A stretch of DNA of 64,000 bases. It comes from WHSW01 sp963759295. Its GTDB lineage: Bacteria; Actinomycetota; Thermoleophilia; Solirubrobacterales; 70-9. The stretch is taken from positions 186,001-250,000 of the forward strand of contig CAVWYT010000006.1 of the NCBI GenBank assembly GCA_963759295.1. The letters are read 5' to 3'. The translations under genes and the position numbers were made by a program. The notes under the pieces are model-generated. The model did not search any database, was not told the origin of the DNA, and saw only the letters and a list, made by a program, of their open reading frames with translations. Positions 16,073 through 23,861 of this stretch are shown one piece after another (the first letter of the stretch is position 1; every line of letters begins with the position of its first letter).

Positions 16073-17159
16073 GGGTGATGGGCTGAGAATAGTCGCGCTC
16101 GAGGGTGATCAGACGGGACAGGAGCTGCTCGAGCAGGCGCTGCGGGTGCTCGACGCCGAGCTGCTCGGCCTCGAGCTCGAGATCGTCGGCTTCGATCTCT
16201 CGCTCGCCAACCGGCGGGCGACGTCGAACCGAGTCTGCCTCGAGGCGGCGGCGGCGATGCGGGAGACCGGCCTCGGCCTCAAGGCCGCGACGATCACCCC
16301 CGAGGGCGCCGACGACGTCGGCAGCCCGAACCGGATTCTGCGCGAGGCGATCGACGGCAAGGTGATCATGCGCACCGGGCGCCGGATCCCGGGCGTGACG
16401 CCCGTCGGTGGCGTCCACGACCCGATCGCAGTCTGCCGGATGGCGGTCGGCGACGCCTACGGGGCCGAGCAGTGGCGCGAGCCCGAGGGCGATGACGAGC
16501 TCGCCCACCGCACCGAGACGATCAGGCGCTCGGACTGCCGCGCCGTCTCCGAGTACGCGTTTCGCGAGGCCGAGCGCATCGGCGGCCGGGTCTACGGCGG
16601 GCCGAAGTGGACCGTGAGCCCGATCTACGAGGGGATGCTGAAGGAGGAGATGGACGCGGCGGCCGAGCGCCACCCCGAAACCGACTACCAGCCGGTGCTG
16701 ATCGACGCGACGCTGGCGGGCCTGATCGGCGGCGCGATCGACGGTCCACTCGTGATCCCGTGCCTGAACCGCGACGGCGACCTGCTCTCCGATCTCGTCC
16801 TGCCGCTGTTCGGCTCGATCGCCGGCGCCGAGTCGGTCCTGCTCGCGCTCGACGACGAGCTCGCGCCGCGCGTCTCGATGGCGGAGGCGCCGCACGGGAC
16901 CGCCCCGGCGCTCGAGGGCAAGGATCTCGCCAATCCGATGGCGATGATCCTTGCGGTAGCGGCGCTCCTTCACTACGCGGGGGGTCGGGCGGAGACCCCA
17001 TCGCGGGCAATCTACGAGTCGGCGTTGGAGACGGTCGCCGCGGGCACCCGAACGCCGGATCTGGGCGGCCATGCGACGACGACCGAGTTCACCGACGCGG
17101 TGATCGAGCTCGTGCGTCGCAAGCTCGAGGCCTGGTCGTCGCTTCCGGCGCCCTCGTGA
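16071..17159 (+). CDS. Isocitrate/isopropylmalate dehydrogenase family enzyme, specificity unknown
   Basis: A 362-residue beta-decarboxylating dehydrogenase homologue. Family landmarks include the N-terminal LEGDQTGQELLEQAL, SEYAFREAERIGG, the metal region LIDATLAGLI, NRDGDLLSDLVLPLFGSIAGAES and AEAPHGTAPALEGKDLANPMAM. It is clearly diverged from the true LeuB of this window at 45180-46262. A role as isocitrate, tartrate or another hydroxyacid dehydrogenase is possible. The ATG overlaps the start codon of the divergent zinc-knuckle gene. Confidence 0.78.
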   Translation: MGDGLRIVALEGDQTGQELLEQALRVLDAELLGLELEIVGFDLSLANRRATSNRVCLEAAAAMRETGLGLKAATITPEGADDVGSPNRILREAIDGKVIMRTGRRIPGVTPVGGVHDPIAVCRMAVGDAYGAEQWREPEGDDELAHRTETIRRSDCRAVSEYAFREAERIGGRVYGGPKWTVSPIYEGMLKEEMDAAAERHPETDYQPVLIDATLAGLIGGAIDGPLVIPCLNRDGDLLSDLVLPLFGSIAGAESVLLALDDELAPRVSMAEAPHGTAPALEGKDLANPMAMILAVAALLHYAGGRAETPSRAIYESALETVAAGTRTPDLGGHATTTEFTDAVIELVRRKLEAWSSLPAPS

Positions 17160-17214
17160 CCGCATCGGCGCGCCGCGTTTCGGCGAGCGCCGGCGAGGGC
17201 ATACGATCACCCAC

Positions 17215-18225
17215 ATGGAAGCGGGCACGCTGACCGTCGCCGAGGATCAGGCGGCCTGGACGCGCTTGAAGGAGGCTGCCGGCCGCAGGCCCGCCGCGGC
17301 GGCGCTCGTCGTGCTCGCCGTGATCGTGCTCGCGCTGATCGCGAGCAAGGGCCTGCACTCGGTCGCCCAGCTCGGGCTGAACGGGCTCTCGTCGGGGGCG
17401 ATCTACGCCCTCGGCGCGGTCGGGCTGACCCTGGTCTACGGGATCCTCAAGCTCGTCAACTTCGCCCACGGCGATTTCCTCACCTTCGGTGCCTACATGG
17501 CGTACCTGGTCAACGTCACCTGGGGCCTGCCGATCGTTGCCGCCGTCTTCTGGGCGATGGTGATGACCGCGGTGCTCGGGATCGTGCTCGAGAAGGTGAT
17601 GTGGGGGCCGATGCGTGCGCGGGGCGCCGGAATGCTGCAGCTGCTGCTGATGGCGATCGGTCTCGCGCTGGTGATCCGCTATTCGATCCAGTTCGTCTGG
17701 AGCACCGAGCTGAGGCAACTCGACGTCAACCGCACCGATACGGTCGAGTTCCTGGGCCTGACGATCGGTCGCACGAACCTGATCGTGATCGTGATCGGCT
17801 TCGTGGTCCTGGTCGGCACCGGCATGATGCTTCGCTACACGCTGCTCGGCAAGCGGATGAGGGCGCTGTCGGATGATCTCGACCTCGCCGAGACCTCGGG
17901 CATCGACACCTCGAGGGTGATCCTCTGGACCTGGGTCTTCGCGGCGGGCTTCGCGGGCCTCGCGGGGGTGCTCGCGGGCGCGACCACCCAGGTGCAACCG
18001 GAGCTCGGCTTCGAGCTCCTGCTGCCGATATTCGCCGCAGTGGTCATGGGCGGGATCGGCAACGCCTACGGAGCGCTGGCCGCCGGTCTCGTCCTTGGCC
18101 TGGTGATCGAGTGGTCGACGCTGTTCATCGATGCGCGCTGGAAGACCGCGATCGGCTTCGTGGTCTTGATCCTCGTCCTGGTAGTGCGCCCGCAGGGAAT
18201 CTTCGGTCGCGCGAAGACGGTCTAG
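17215..18225 (+). CDS. livH: Branched-chain amino-acid-type ABC transporter permease (LivH family)
   Basis: A 336-residue polytopic membrane protein with about eight hydrophobic helices. LNGLSSGAIYALGAVGLTLVYGILKLVNFAHGDF is the LivH fingerprint, and the C-terminal part has GGIGNAYGALAAGLVLGLVIE and RPQGIFGR. It should pair with the LivM homologue that starts 4 nt after its stop. The N-terminal cytosolic extension (about 30 residues) is longer than usual. Substrates of this transporter class include branched-chain amino acids, amides and urea. Confidence 0.93.
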   Translation: MEAGTLTVAEDQAAWTRLKEAAGRRPAAAALVVLAVIVLALIASKGLHSVAQLGLNGLSSGAIYALGAVGLTLVYGILKLVNFAHGDFLTFGAYMAYLVNVTWGLPIVAAVFWAMVMTAVLGIVLEKVMWGPMRARGAGMLQLLLMAIGLALVIRYSIQFVWSTELRQLDVNRTDTVEFLGLTIGRTNLIVIVIGFVVLVGTGMMLRYTLLGKRMRALSDDLDLAETSGIDTSRVILWTWVFAAGFAGLAGVLAGATTQVQPELGFELLLPIFAAVVMGGIGNAYGALAAGLVLGLVIEWSTLFIDARWKTAIGFVVLILVLVVRPQGIFGRAKTV

Positions 18226-18229
18226 GGAG

Positions 18230-19213
18230 ATGTTCGAGCTCCTGGCAAGCCCGCCCTTCGCCGTCACCCTCGAGTCGTTCACCGACATCGACTTCTGGAC
18301 CGGCGTCGGGATCATCGCCGGGACCTACACGATCCTCGCTCTCGGTCTCCAGCTCAACGTCGGCTTCACCGGGATCCAGAACTTCGGGCAGGCGGCATTC
18401 ATGGCGCTCGGCGCCTACTCGATGGCGATCCTGGTCACCGACGCGGGGATGTCGTTCTGGCTCTCGCTGCCGGTCTCGATCCTGATCACGATCGTCTTCG
18501 GGCTCATCGTCGGCCTGCCCTCGCTGCGGCTGAGAGCCGACTACTTCGCGATCGCGACGATCGCCGCCGCCGAGGCGATTCGACTGTTCGCGCTCAACGC
18601 CCGGGATCTGACCGGCGGAGCACAGGGCAAGTTCGGCTTCGGCGACGAGTGGGATTCGGTTGCCGACACGATCGAAGGGTGGATCTCGGACCTCGGCTGG
18701 ACGGATGTCCCGACCCTGTTTCCCCTCCTGCTCGTCGTTTGGGCGGTGGCGATCGCGCTCATGTTCGGCCTCACGCGTATCCAGCGGACCCCGTGGGGCC
18801 GCGTGCTGCGAGCGGTTCGCGAGGACGAGGATGCGGCCCGGGCGCTGGGGAAGAACGCCTTCTCCTACAAGCTGCAGTCGCTGGCGATCGCGGCCACACT
18901 GGGGGCGATCGCGGGCTTCTTCCTCGCCCTCAACCTGAGATTCGTCGTCCCAGACGAGTTCCTGCCGATCGTCACGTTCAGCGGGTACGCGGTGCTGATC
19001 CTCGGTGGCCTCGCCAGCTACTGGGGCGTCGCCATCGGTGCCCTGATCCTCTGGTTCGTGCTCGAGGGCCTGCGCTTCGTGGAACTGCCGCTGTCGGAGA
19101 CCCGGGTCGCGGCGCTGCGCTTCATCATCGTCGGGCTGATCCTGATCGGGCTGATGGCCTTCCGGCCGCAGGGAATCTTCGGCAAGCGCGAGGAGATGGT
19201 GCTCGGTGAATGA
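18230..19213 (+). CDS. livM: Branched-chain amino-acid-type ABC transporter permease (LivM family)
   Basis: A 327-residue second permease. Family blocks are LNVGFTGIQNFGQAAFMALGAYSMA, LRLRADYFAIATIAAAEAIRL, the EAA-like loop RTPWGRVLRAVREDEDAARALGKN, and the C-terminal RPQGIFGKRE. It has about eight to ten hydrophobic segments. The gene overlaps livG by 8 nt. The N-terminus before the first helix is poorly conserved and the start could lie a few codons later. Confidence 0.93.
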   Translation: MFELLASPPFAVTLESFTDIDFWTGVGIIAGTYTILALGLQLNVGFTGIQNFGQAAFMALGAYSMAILVTDAGMSFWLSLPVSILITIVFGLIVGLPSLRLRADYFAIATIAAAEAIRLFALNARDLTGGAQGKFGFGDEWDSVADTIEGWISDLGWTDVPTLFPLLLVVWAVAIALMFGLTRIQRTPWGRVLRAVREDEDAARALGKNAFSYKLQSLAIAATLGAIAGFFLALNLRFVVPDEFLPIVTFSGYAVLILGGLASYWGVAIGALILWFVLEGLRFVELPLSETRVAALRFIIVGLILIGLMAFRPQGIFGKREEMVLGE

Positions 19214-20051
19214 GCCGGGCGACGCGAAGGCCGACGGACGGCGTATCTTCGAAGCCGAAGGCGTCGTCAAGCGGTTCGGGGGGATTCGTGCCGTCGATCG
19301 GGCGACGCTCTCGGTGCACGAGGCCTCGATCACGGCGCTGATCGGTCCCAACGGTGCCGGCAAGACGACCTTCTTCAACGTGATCACGGGCTTCTACAGG
19401 CCGGACGGCGGGTCGGCGACGTTCGCGGGCCGAGAGGTGCTCGGGAGGCCCCCGTACGCGATCGCCCGCGAGGGCATGGTCCGTACGTTCCAGATCACCA
19501 AGGCGCTCGCCCGAATGCCGGTGATCGACAACATGATGCTCGGCGCGCCGGACCAGCCGGGTGAGCGGCTAGTCAACGTGATCTTCCGGCCCCGCGCCTC
19601 GGGGCGGCGCGAGGCCGAGGTCCGCGCGCAGGCGATCGAGCTGCTGGAGGTCTTCAACCTCGCCCGGCTCGCGGACGCCTATGCCGGCACGCTCTCGGGG
19701 GGCCAGCGCAAGCTGCTCGAGCTCGCGCGGGCGCTGATGGCCCGACCGCGCCTGCTGCTCCTCGACGAGCCGATGGCGGGAATCAACCCCACCCTCGGGC
19801 GCCGGCTGCTCGACCACATGCAGCGGCTGCGCGCCGAGGACGGCGTCACCTTCCTGTTCATCGAGCACGATATGGAGGTGGTGATGAACCACTCCGACCG
19901 CGTCATCGTGATGGCCGAGGGCCGCGTGATCGCCGATGGCGCGCCACACGAGGTGCAGCGCGACCAGGCCGTAATCGACGCCTACCTCGGGCACGCCGGC
20001 GAACCGAACGGTGGCGGCACCCACCCGGGCTCGCCCGCGGGGCGCTCATGA
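19206..20051 (+). CDS. livG: ABC transporter ATP-binding protein (LivG family)
   Basis: Starts with GTG at 19206 and has 281 residues. Walker A is GPNGAGKTT, the signature is LSGGQRKLLE, Walker B is LLLLDEPMAGINP, and the switch His is in FLFIEHDME. The C-terminal helical extension DGAPHEVQRDQAVIDAYLG is typical of LivG. It forms the ATPase pair with the LivF homologue, whose ATG overlaps its stop (ATGA). Confidence 0.95.
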   Translation: MNEPGDAKADGRRIFEAEGVVKRFGGIRAVDRATLSVHEASITALIGPNGAGKTTFFNVITGFYRPDGGSATFAGREVLGRPPYAIAREGMVRTFQITKALARMPVIDNMMLGAPDQPGERLVNVIFRPRASGRREAEVRAQAIELLEVFNLARLADAYAGTLSGGQRKLLELARALMARPRLLLLDEPMAGINPTLGRRLLDHMQRLRAEDGVTFLFIEHDMEVVMNHSDRVIVMAEGRVIADGAPHEVQRDQAVIDAYLGHAGEPNGGGTHPGSPAGRS

Positions 20052-20809
20052 GCGCGACCGGCCGCTCCGACGGCACCCTGCTCGCCACCGACGGCCTCGT
20101 CGCCGGTTACGTCGCCGAGGTCGACGTCCTCAATGGGGTCTCGATCCGGGTCGCGGAGGGCGAGATCGTCACGGTGATCGGTCCCAATGGAGCCGGCAAG
20201 TCGACGCTGATCAAGGCGATCTTCGGGCTACTGCGGCCGCGCCAAGGCACGATCACCTTCGAGGGCGGCGACATCGCGACACTGAAGCCCCACGAGTGCA
20301 CGCGGCGCGGACTGAGCTATGTGCCCCAGCTCGACAACGTCTTCCCGACGCTCACCGTCGAGGAGAACCTGCAAATGGGCTCACTCGATACCTCCAGGAC
20401 CGCCGAGCAGGTCGATCGGATGTACGAGCTCTTCCCGCGCCTGGGCGAGCGACGCACTCAGTCCGCCGGGACGATGAGCGGCGGCGAGCGCCAGATGGTC
20501 GCGATGGCGCGGGCGCTGATGCCCGATCCCCGTTTGCTGCTCCTCGACGAGCCCTCAGCTGGACTGGCGCCGGCGTTCGTCGATGCGATCTTTGAGAAGA
20601 TCCGGGAGATCAACCAAGCCGGGGTGACGATCGTGATGGTCGAGCAGAACGCGCGCCGCGCCCTGGCGATGTCGGATCGCGGCTACGTCCTCGACCTCGG
20701 CCGGGACCGCTTCGAGGGGCCCGGCAAGCAGCTGTTGGAGGACCCCAAGGTCGCGGAGCTCTACCTCGGGGGGACGGCGCGAATGGACACGCCGCGCGCC
20801 ACCCCCTGA
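20048..20809 (+). CDS. livF: ABC transporter ATP-binding protein (LivF family)
   Basis: A 253-residue ATPase. Walker A is GPNGAGKSTLI, the signature is MSGGERQMVAMARAL, Walker B is LLLLDEPSAGLAP, and MVEQNARRAL is the LivF-type switch region. YVPQLDNVFPTLTVEENL is the family Q-loop. It is the last gene of livHMGF and is followed by a strong hairpin. Confidence 0.95.
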   Translation: MSATGRSDGTLLATDGLVAGYVAEVDVLNGVSIRVAEGEIVTVIGPNGAGKSTLIKAIFGLLRPRQGTITFEGGDIATLKPHECTRRGLSYVPQLDNVFPTLTVEENLQMGSLDTSRTAEQVDRMYELFPRLGERRTQSAGTMSGGERQMVAMARALMPDPRLLLLDEPSAGLAPAFVDAIFEKIREINQAGVTIVMVEQNARRALAMSDRGYVLDLGRDRFEGPGKQLLEDPKVAELYLGGTARMDTPRATP

Positions 20810-20813
20810 CGCG

Positions 20814-20845
20814 AAGCGGCCGAGGACTGAAGTCCTCGGCCGCTT
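20814..20845. terminator. Strong bidirectional hairpin terminator between livF and livK
   Basis: A perfect 15-bp inverted repeat, AAGCGGCCGAGGACT and its complement, with only GA between the arms. It lies 4 nt after the livF stop and about 44 nt beyond the livK stop of the opposite strand. The arms end in AA/TT, with TTAT following on the plus strand. It can serve both convergent operons. Confidence 0.8.
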
Positions 20846-20888
20846 ATAGGCCAGACGGCGCCGGGGCGCCGCTTCGCGCTCGCGACTG

Positions 20889-22193
20889 CTAGCCGCCGCC
20901 CGGCGGAGTCACCTCGATCTCGTCGACGGTCTCCGGAGCCCCGTTCTTGAACTCGTAGATGTCATACACGCCGGAGGTCGCGTCGCCGTTCTCGTCCATG
21001 TCGACGGGACCGGAGGCGCCCTGGTAGTCGATGTCGTCTCCATTCTGCAGCGCCTCGATCGCGTCGGGGAGCTGCTCCCAGGTGAACGCGTCGCCGGGCG
21101 GCGCGCTGATCGCCTGGACCTGATCGGCCATGTCCTGACCGTCGGTGGAGCCCGCGGCCACCGCCGCCAGGTAGCAGAGGATCACGGCGTCGAAGTTCTG
21201 GGCATCGAACGTCTGTCGTTCGACGTCCTTGGGCTCCGACGACGTGTAGAGGTCATCGAATGCCTGCGATGACTTGTCGTCGTCCGGCACGCCCGGGGCG
21301 GTGCCGCGCAGACCGTTGACCGCATCCGCGCCCGCGCTCTCGGCGAGGTCACTGGAGATCAGCCCGTCGGTGACGAACCCCTTCGTGGGATCGAACCCCG
21401 CCCGGACGAGGGCCGGCCCGACCTTGTTGAAGGTTTCCGGGAAATCGATGATCACGATCCCGTCGGGATCGCCCGAAACGATCTTCTCGGCCTCGGTGTC
21501 GTAGTTCGGCAGCTTGACGTCGTAAACGACGTCCTCGCCGATCTTGCCGCCGGCGGCCTCCCAGGACTGGCTGAACGTGTCGTCGAGCCCGGTGCCGTAG
21601 GCGTCGTTGCGGGCGCCGACGTTGACCGTCGCTCCCTGGGCGCCGCCGAGCGCCTTCTCGACCAGATACTTGGACAGCGTCGGGCCCTGGAACGAATCCG
21701 GTGGAGCCGTACGGTTGACAAGCCCGTCGTCGTCGAGCCCGGTGATCTCATCGCTGGTCGAGGCCGGCGAGATCAGCAGGATCCCCTCGGGGATCGCGAC
21801 CGACTCGGCGGTCGGGATCGTGTCGGCCGAAGCCCACGCACCCGCGATGCAGCTCGCGCCATCGGACTCGACCATCTTGCGTGCCGCCTGCACGGCGCAC
21901 TGCTGGTCGGCGCCGCCGCAGTTGTCCTCGGTGACGAGATTGACCGTGTGATCGACACCGGCCTCATCGACCGCCTTGTTGATCTGATCCACCGCGATCG
22001 TCGCCGCCTTGTCGCCGGGGGGGCCGAAGTCCGCGAGGTCACCGCTGAGTGGCACCGAGTCCCCGATCGTCAGATCGAGCGTCGCCTCTCCGCCACCCCC
22101 GCCGTCCTCGTCGTCGTCGCCGCCGCAGGCGACGAATCCGACGGACATGCCGGCCAGCGCAAGCGCGAGCAGGACCAGCTTGATCCTTGACAT
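20889..22193 (-). CDS. livK: Substrate-binding lipoprotein of a branched-chain amino-acid-type ABC importer
   Basis: From the ATG at 22193 the protein has 434 residues, with a lipoprotein signal peptide ending in SVGFVACGG (lipobox V-A-C) and an acidic Gly-rich linker. The mature part is a type I periplasmic-binding fold with GDSVPLSGDLADFGP, AGAWASADTIPTAESV and LISPASTSDEIT. GAGAGGAG precedes the start at good distance. It is convergent with livHMGF and is the likely receptor for that transporter. The internal Cys pair in EDNCGGADQQCAVQAA could form a disulfide. The exact ligand is unknown. Confidence 0.92.
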   Translation of the reverse strand: MSRIKLVLLALALAGMSVGFVACGGDDDEDGGGGGEATLDLTIGDSVPLSGDLADFGPPGDKAATIAVDQINKAVDEAGVDHTVNLVTEDNCGGADQQCAVQAARKMVESDGASCIAGAWASADTIPTAESVAIPEGILLISPASTSDEITGLDDDGLVNRTAPPDSFQGPTLSKYLVEKALGGAQGATVNVGARNDAYGTGLDDTFSQSWEAAGGKIGEDVVYDVKLPNYDTEAEKIVSGDPDGIVIIDFPETFNKVGPALVRAGFDPTKGFVTDGLISSDLAESAGADAVNGLRGTAPGVPDDDKSSQAFDDLYTSSEPKDVERQTFDAQNFDAVILCYLAAVAAGSTDGQDMADQVQAISAPPGDAFTWEQLPDAIEALQNGDDIDYQGASGPVDMDENGDATSGVYDIYEFKNGAPETVDEIEVTPPGGG

Positions 22194-22251
22194 GAAAACT
22201 CCTCTCTCGGAATACAGACGAAGGGTCGGGCTCAGACCCTCAAGCGCATTC

Positions 22252-22286
22252 CTATCGGATTGATGCCGAGACCGCAACTATCGGAT
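22252..22286 (-). promoter_or_regulatory. Direct repeat in the livK upstream region
   Basis: The 9-mer CTATCGGAT occurs at 22252-22260 and 22278-22286, 26 bp apart, 60-95 bp before the livK ATG. On the livK strand a possible promoter, TTGCGG with 17 nt to TAGGAA, overlaps the repeats. They could be operator half-sites or chance. Confidence 0.3.
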
Positions 22287-22364
22287 CGGCCTCGAGCCGC
22301 GGCCGAGTCTCGTCGCTCAGCTGCGACCTCCGCGAATCGCGCTTGACAACCGCTTGCGTCTATA

Positions 22365-22378
22365 CGAACATGTGTTCG
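22365..22378 (+). promoter_or_regulatory. LexA SOS box at the imuB promoter
   Basis: CGAACATGTGTTCG fits the Gram-positive/actinobacterial LexA consensus CGAACRNRYGTTYG at every position. TTGACA lies at 22343-22348. A -10 hexamer 17 nt further falls inside the box (GAACAT, weak). The imuB ATG is only 5 nt after the box, so the mRNA would be leaderless or nearly so. LexA binding here would block the promoter. Confidence 0.85.
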
Positions 22379-22382
22379 CTTC

Positions 22383-23591
22383 ATGATCGCCTGCGCGCTC
22401 ATTCCCCGCCTCTCGCTTCGGAGCGCGCTCAGCGAGCGACGGGAGCTGCTCGGCGAGCCGGTGGCGCTGGCCCCCGAGCCGGGTGGGCCGCAGGTGATCG
22501 GCGAGGCATCCGGCGCGGCGGAGGCGTTCGGCGTTCGGACGGGGATGCGCCTCGGCGAGGCGCTCTCGCGCTGTCCCGCGCTGGCGCTGGTGCCCGCCGA
22601 TCCGCTGCGCGCCGAGGCGCTCTGGGAGAGCTCGCTGCGGCGACTCGAGCGAATCGGCGCCGCGGTCGAGCCGTCGCGTCCCGGTGAGGCGTTCTTCGCC
22701 ACCGAGCCACTGCGGGGCCTCTACGGCGGGCCAGAAGCGGTGCTCGCGCGTGTCCGGCGGGCGCTCGAGGCGCCGGCGCGGCTGGGCGCCGGCCCGAACA
22801 GGATCTGCGCCCACACGGCGGCGCTGCGAATGCGCGCTCGCCGCCAGGCGATCGTCGTCTCCGAGCTCGCCGCGCCGCAGCTGCTCGCCGGGCTGCCGGT
22901 GAGCACGCTTCAGCAGCGTCTCGACGGCGAGTGGGAAGCGGCCACCACCCCGGATTCGCTCGAGCGGCTCGGGGTGCGGACCCTTGGCGAGCTGGCGGCG
23001 CTGCCGGCGGAGGCGATCGCCGATCGCTTTGGCGAGCCGGGGCTGCGGGCGCTGCGGCTGGCGCGCGGGGCGGACCGGCCGCTTCGTCCGCGCCACCCGC
23101 CTGAGCAGCTCGCCTGCCGGCTGGGACTGCCCGAGGCCGCCTCCGGACAGCAGCTCGAGCACGCGCTCGGCCTGCTCACCGAGCGCCTGCTCGCCGATCC
23201 CGCGCGGGCGGGCAGGACGCTGCGCCGGCTGCGGATCGAGGCTCGGTTGGCCGGAGGCGGAGCCTGGCGCTCGCAGGTCGTGTTGCGAAGCGCGAGCGCG
23301 AGCTCCGAGCGGCTGCGGCTGGCGCTCGTCCCCCGGCTCGACGAGCTTCCCGGGCCGGCGACGGCCATCTGTCTGCGCGCCCTAGAGCTCGGGCCGGAGG
23401 TCGGTGAGCAGGGAACCCTCGCCCGCTCGCCGGAGGACGAGCGTCGCGGTCGGATCGCGGAGGCGGTCCGTCAGGCTCGCGCCGCCGGCGGCCGCGACGC
23501 GGTGATGCGAGTAATCGAGGTCGATCCCGGCTCGCGGGTGCCCGAGCGCCGGGCGATCCTGGCTCCCTTCGGCGAGCGGGGCGATGGCTAG
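22383..23591 (+). CDS. imuB: ImuB-like, catalytically incomplete Y-family DNA polymerase
   Basis: A 402-residue Y-family homologue with palm/fingers remnants at the N-terminus, a helix-hairpin-helix part (LERLGVRTLGELAALPAEAIADRFG) and a little-finger domain. The metal ligands of active Y-family enzymes are missing: no Asp in the first strand (ACALIPRL), and the DE pair reads G101-E102. This matches ImuB, which acts as an adaptor between the beta clamp and DnaE2 in SOS mutagenesis. It is the first gene after the SOS box. No ImuA-type gene lies upstream. Confidence 0.85.
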   Translation: MIACALIPRLSLRSALSERRELLGEPVALAPEPGGPQVIGEASGAAEAFGVRTGMRLGEALSRCPALALVPADPLRAEALWESSLRRLERIGAAVEPSRPGEAFFATEPLRGLYGGPEAVLARVRRALEAPARLGAGPNRICAHTAALRMRARRQAIVVSELAAPQLLAGLPVSTLQQRLDGEWEAATTPDSLERLGVRTLGELAALPAEAIADRFGEPGLRALRLARGADRPLRPRHPPEQLACRLGLPEAASGQQLEHALGLLTERLLADPARAGRTLRRLRIEARLAGGGAWRSQVVLRSASASSERLRLALVPRLDELPGPATAICLRALELGPEVGEQGTLARSPEDERRGRIAEAVRQARAAGGRDAVMRVIEVDPGSRVPERRAILAPFGERGDG

Positions 23592-23847
23592 CGGCTCCAG
23601 GCCGCAGGTCTACTGGCCGAAGCCGGTGTCGGTGGTCGCCGACGGCGGCGGTGTGCCGCGCACGATCGGCGGAGTCGCGGTGGAGGCGGTGCGCGAGGAG
23701 TGGCTCGTCGAGGACCGCTGGTGGACACCAAAAGCCCTGCAAAGGCGGTACTTCGCAGTAGTGCTCGCCGGCGGCCGGGACATCGTCGTCTTCCGCGAGC
23801 CGGCCGAGCCGCCCGAGGTGGGGCGCTGGTTCGCGCAGCGAGCCTGA
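23584..23847 (+). CDS. DUF6504-type small protein of the imuB-dnaE2 cassette
   Basis: An 87-residue protein whose ATG overlaps the imuB stop. The visible pattern is VYWPKPVSVVADGGGVPRTIGG, then VEAVREEWLVEDRWWT and RYFAVVLAGGRDIVVFREP, a small beta-rich fold. Genes of this type are found between imuB and dnaE2 in Actinobacteria. The function is unknown. Its stop is 14 nt before the dnaE2 start. Confidence 0.75.
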   Translation: MASGSRPQVYWPKPVSVVADGGGVPRTIGGVAVEAVREEWLVEDRWWTPKALQRRYFAVVLAGGRDIVVFREPAEPPEVGRWFAQRA

Positions 23848-23861
23848 AAGGGCGATCAGCG

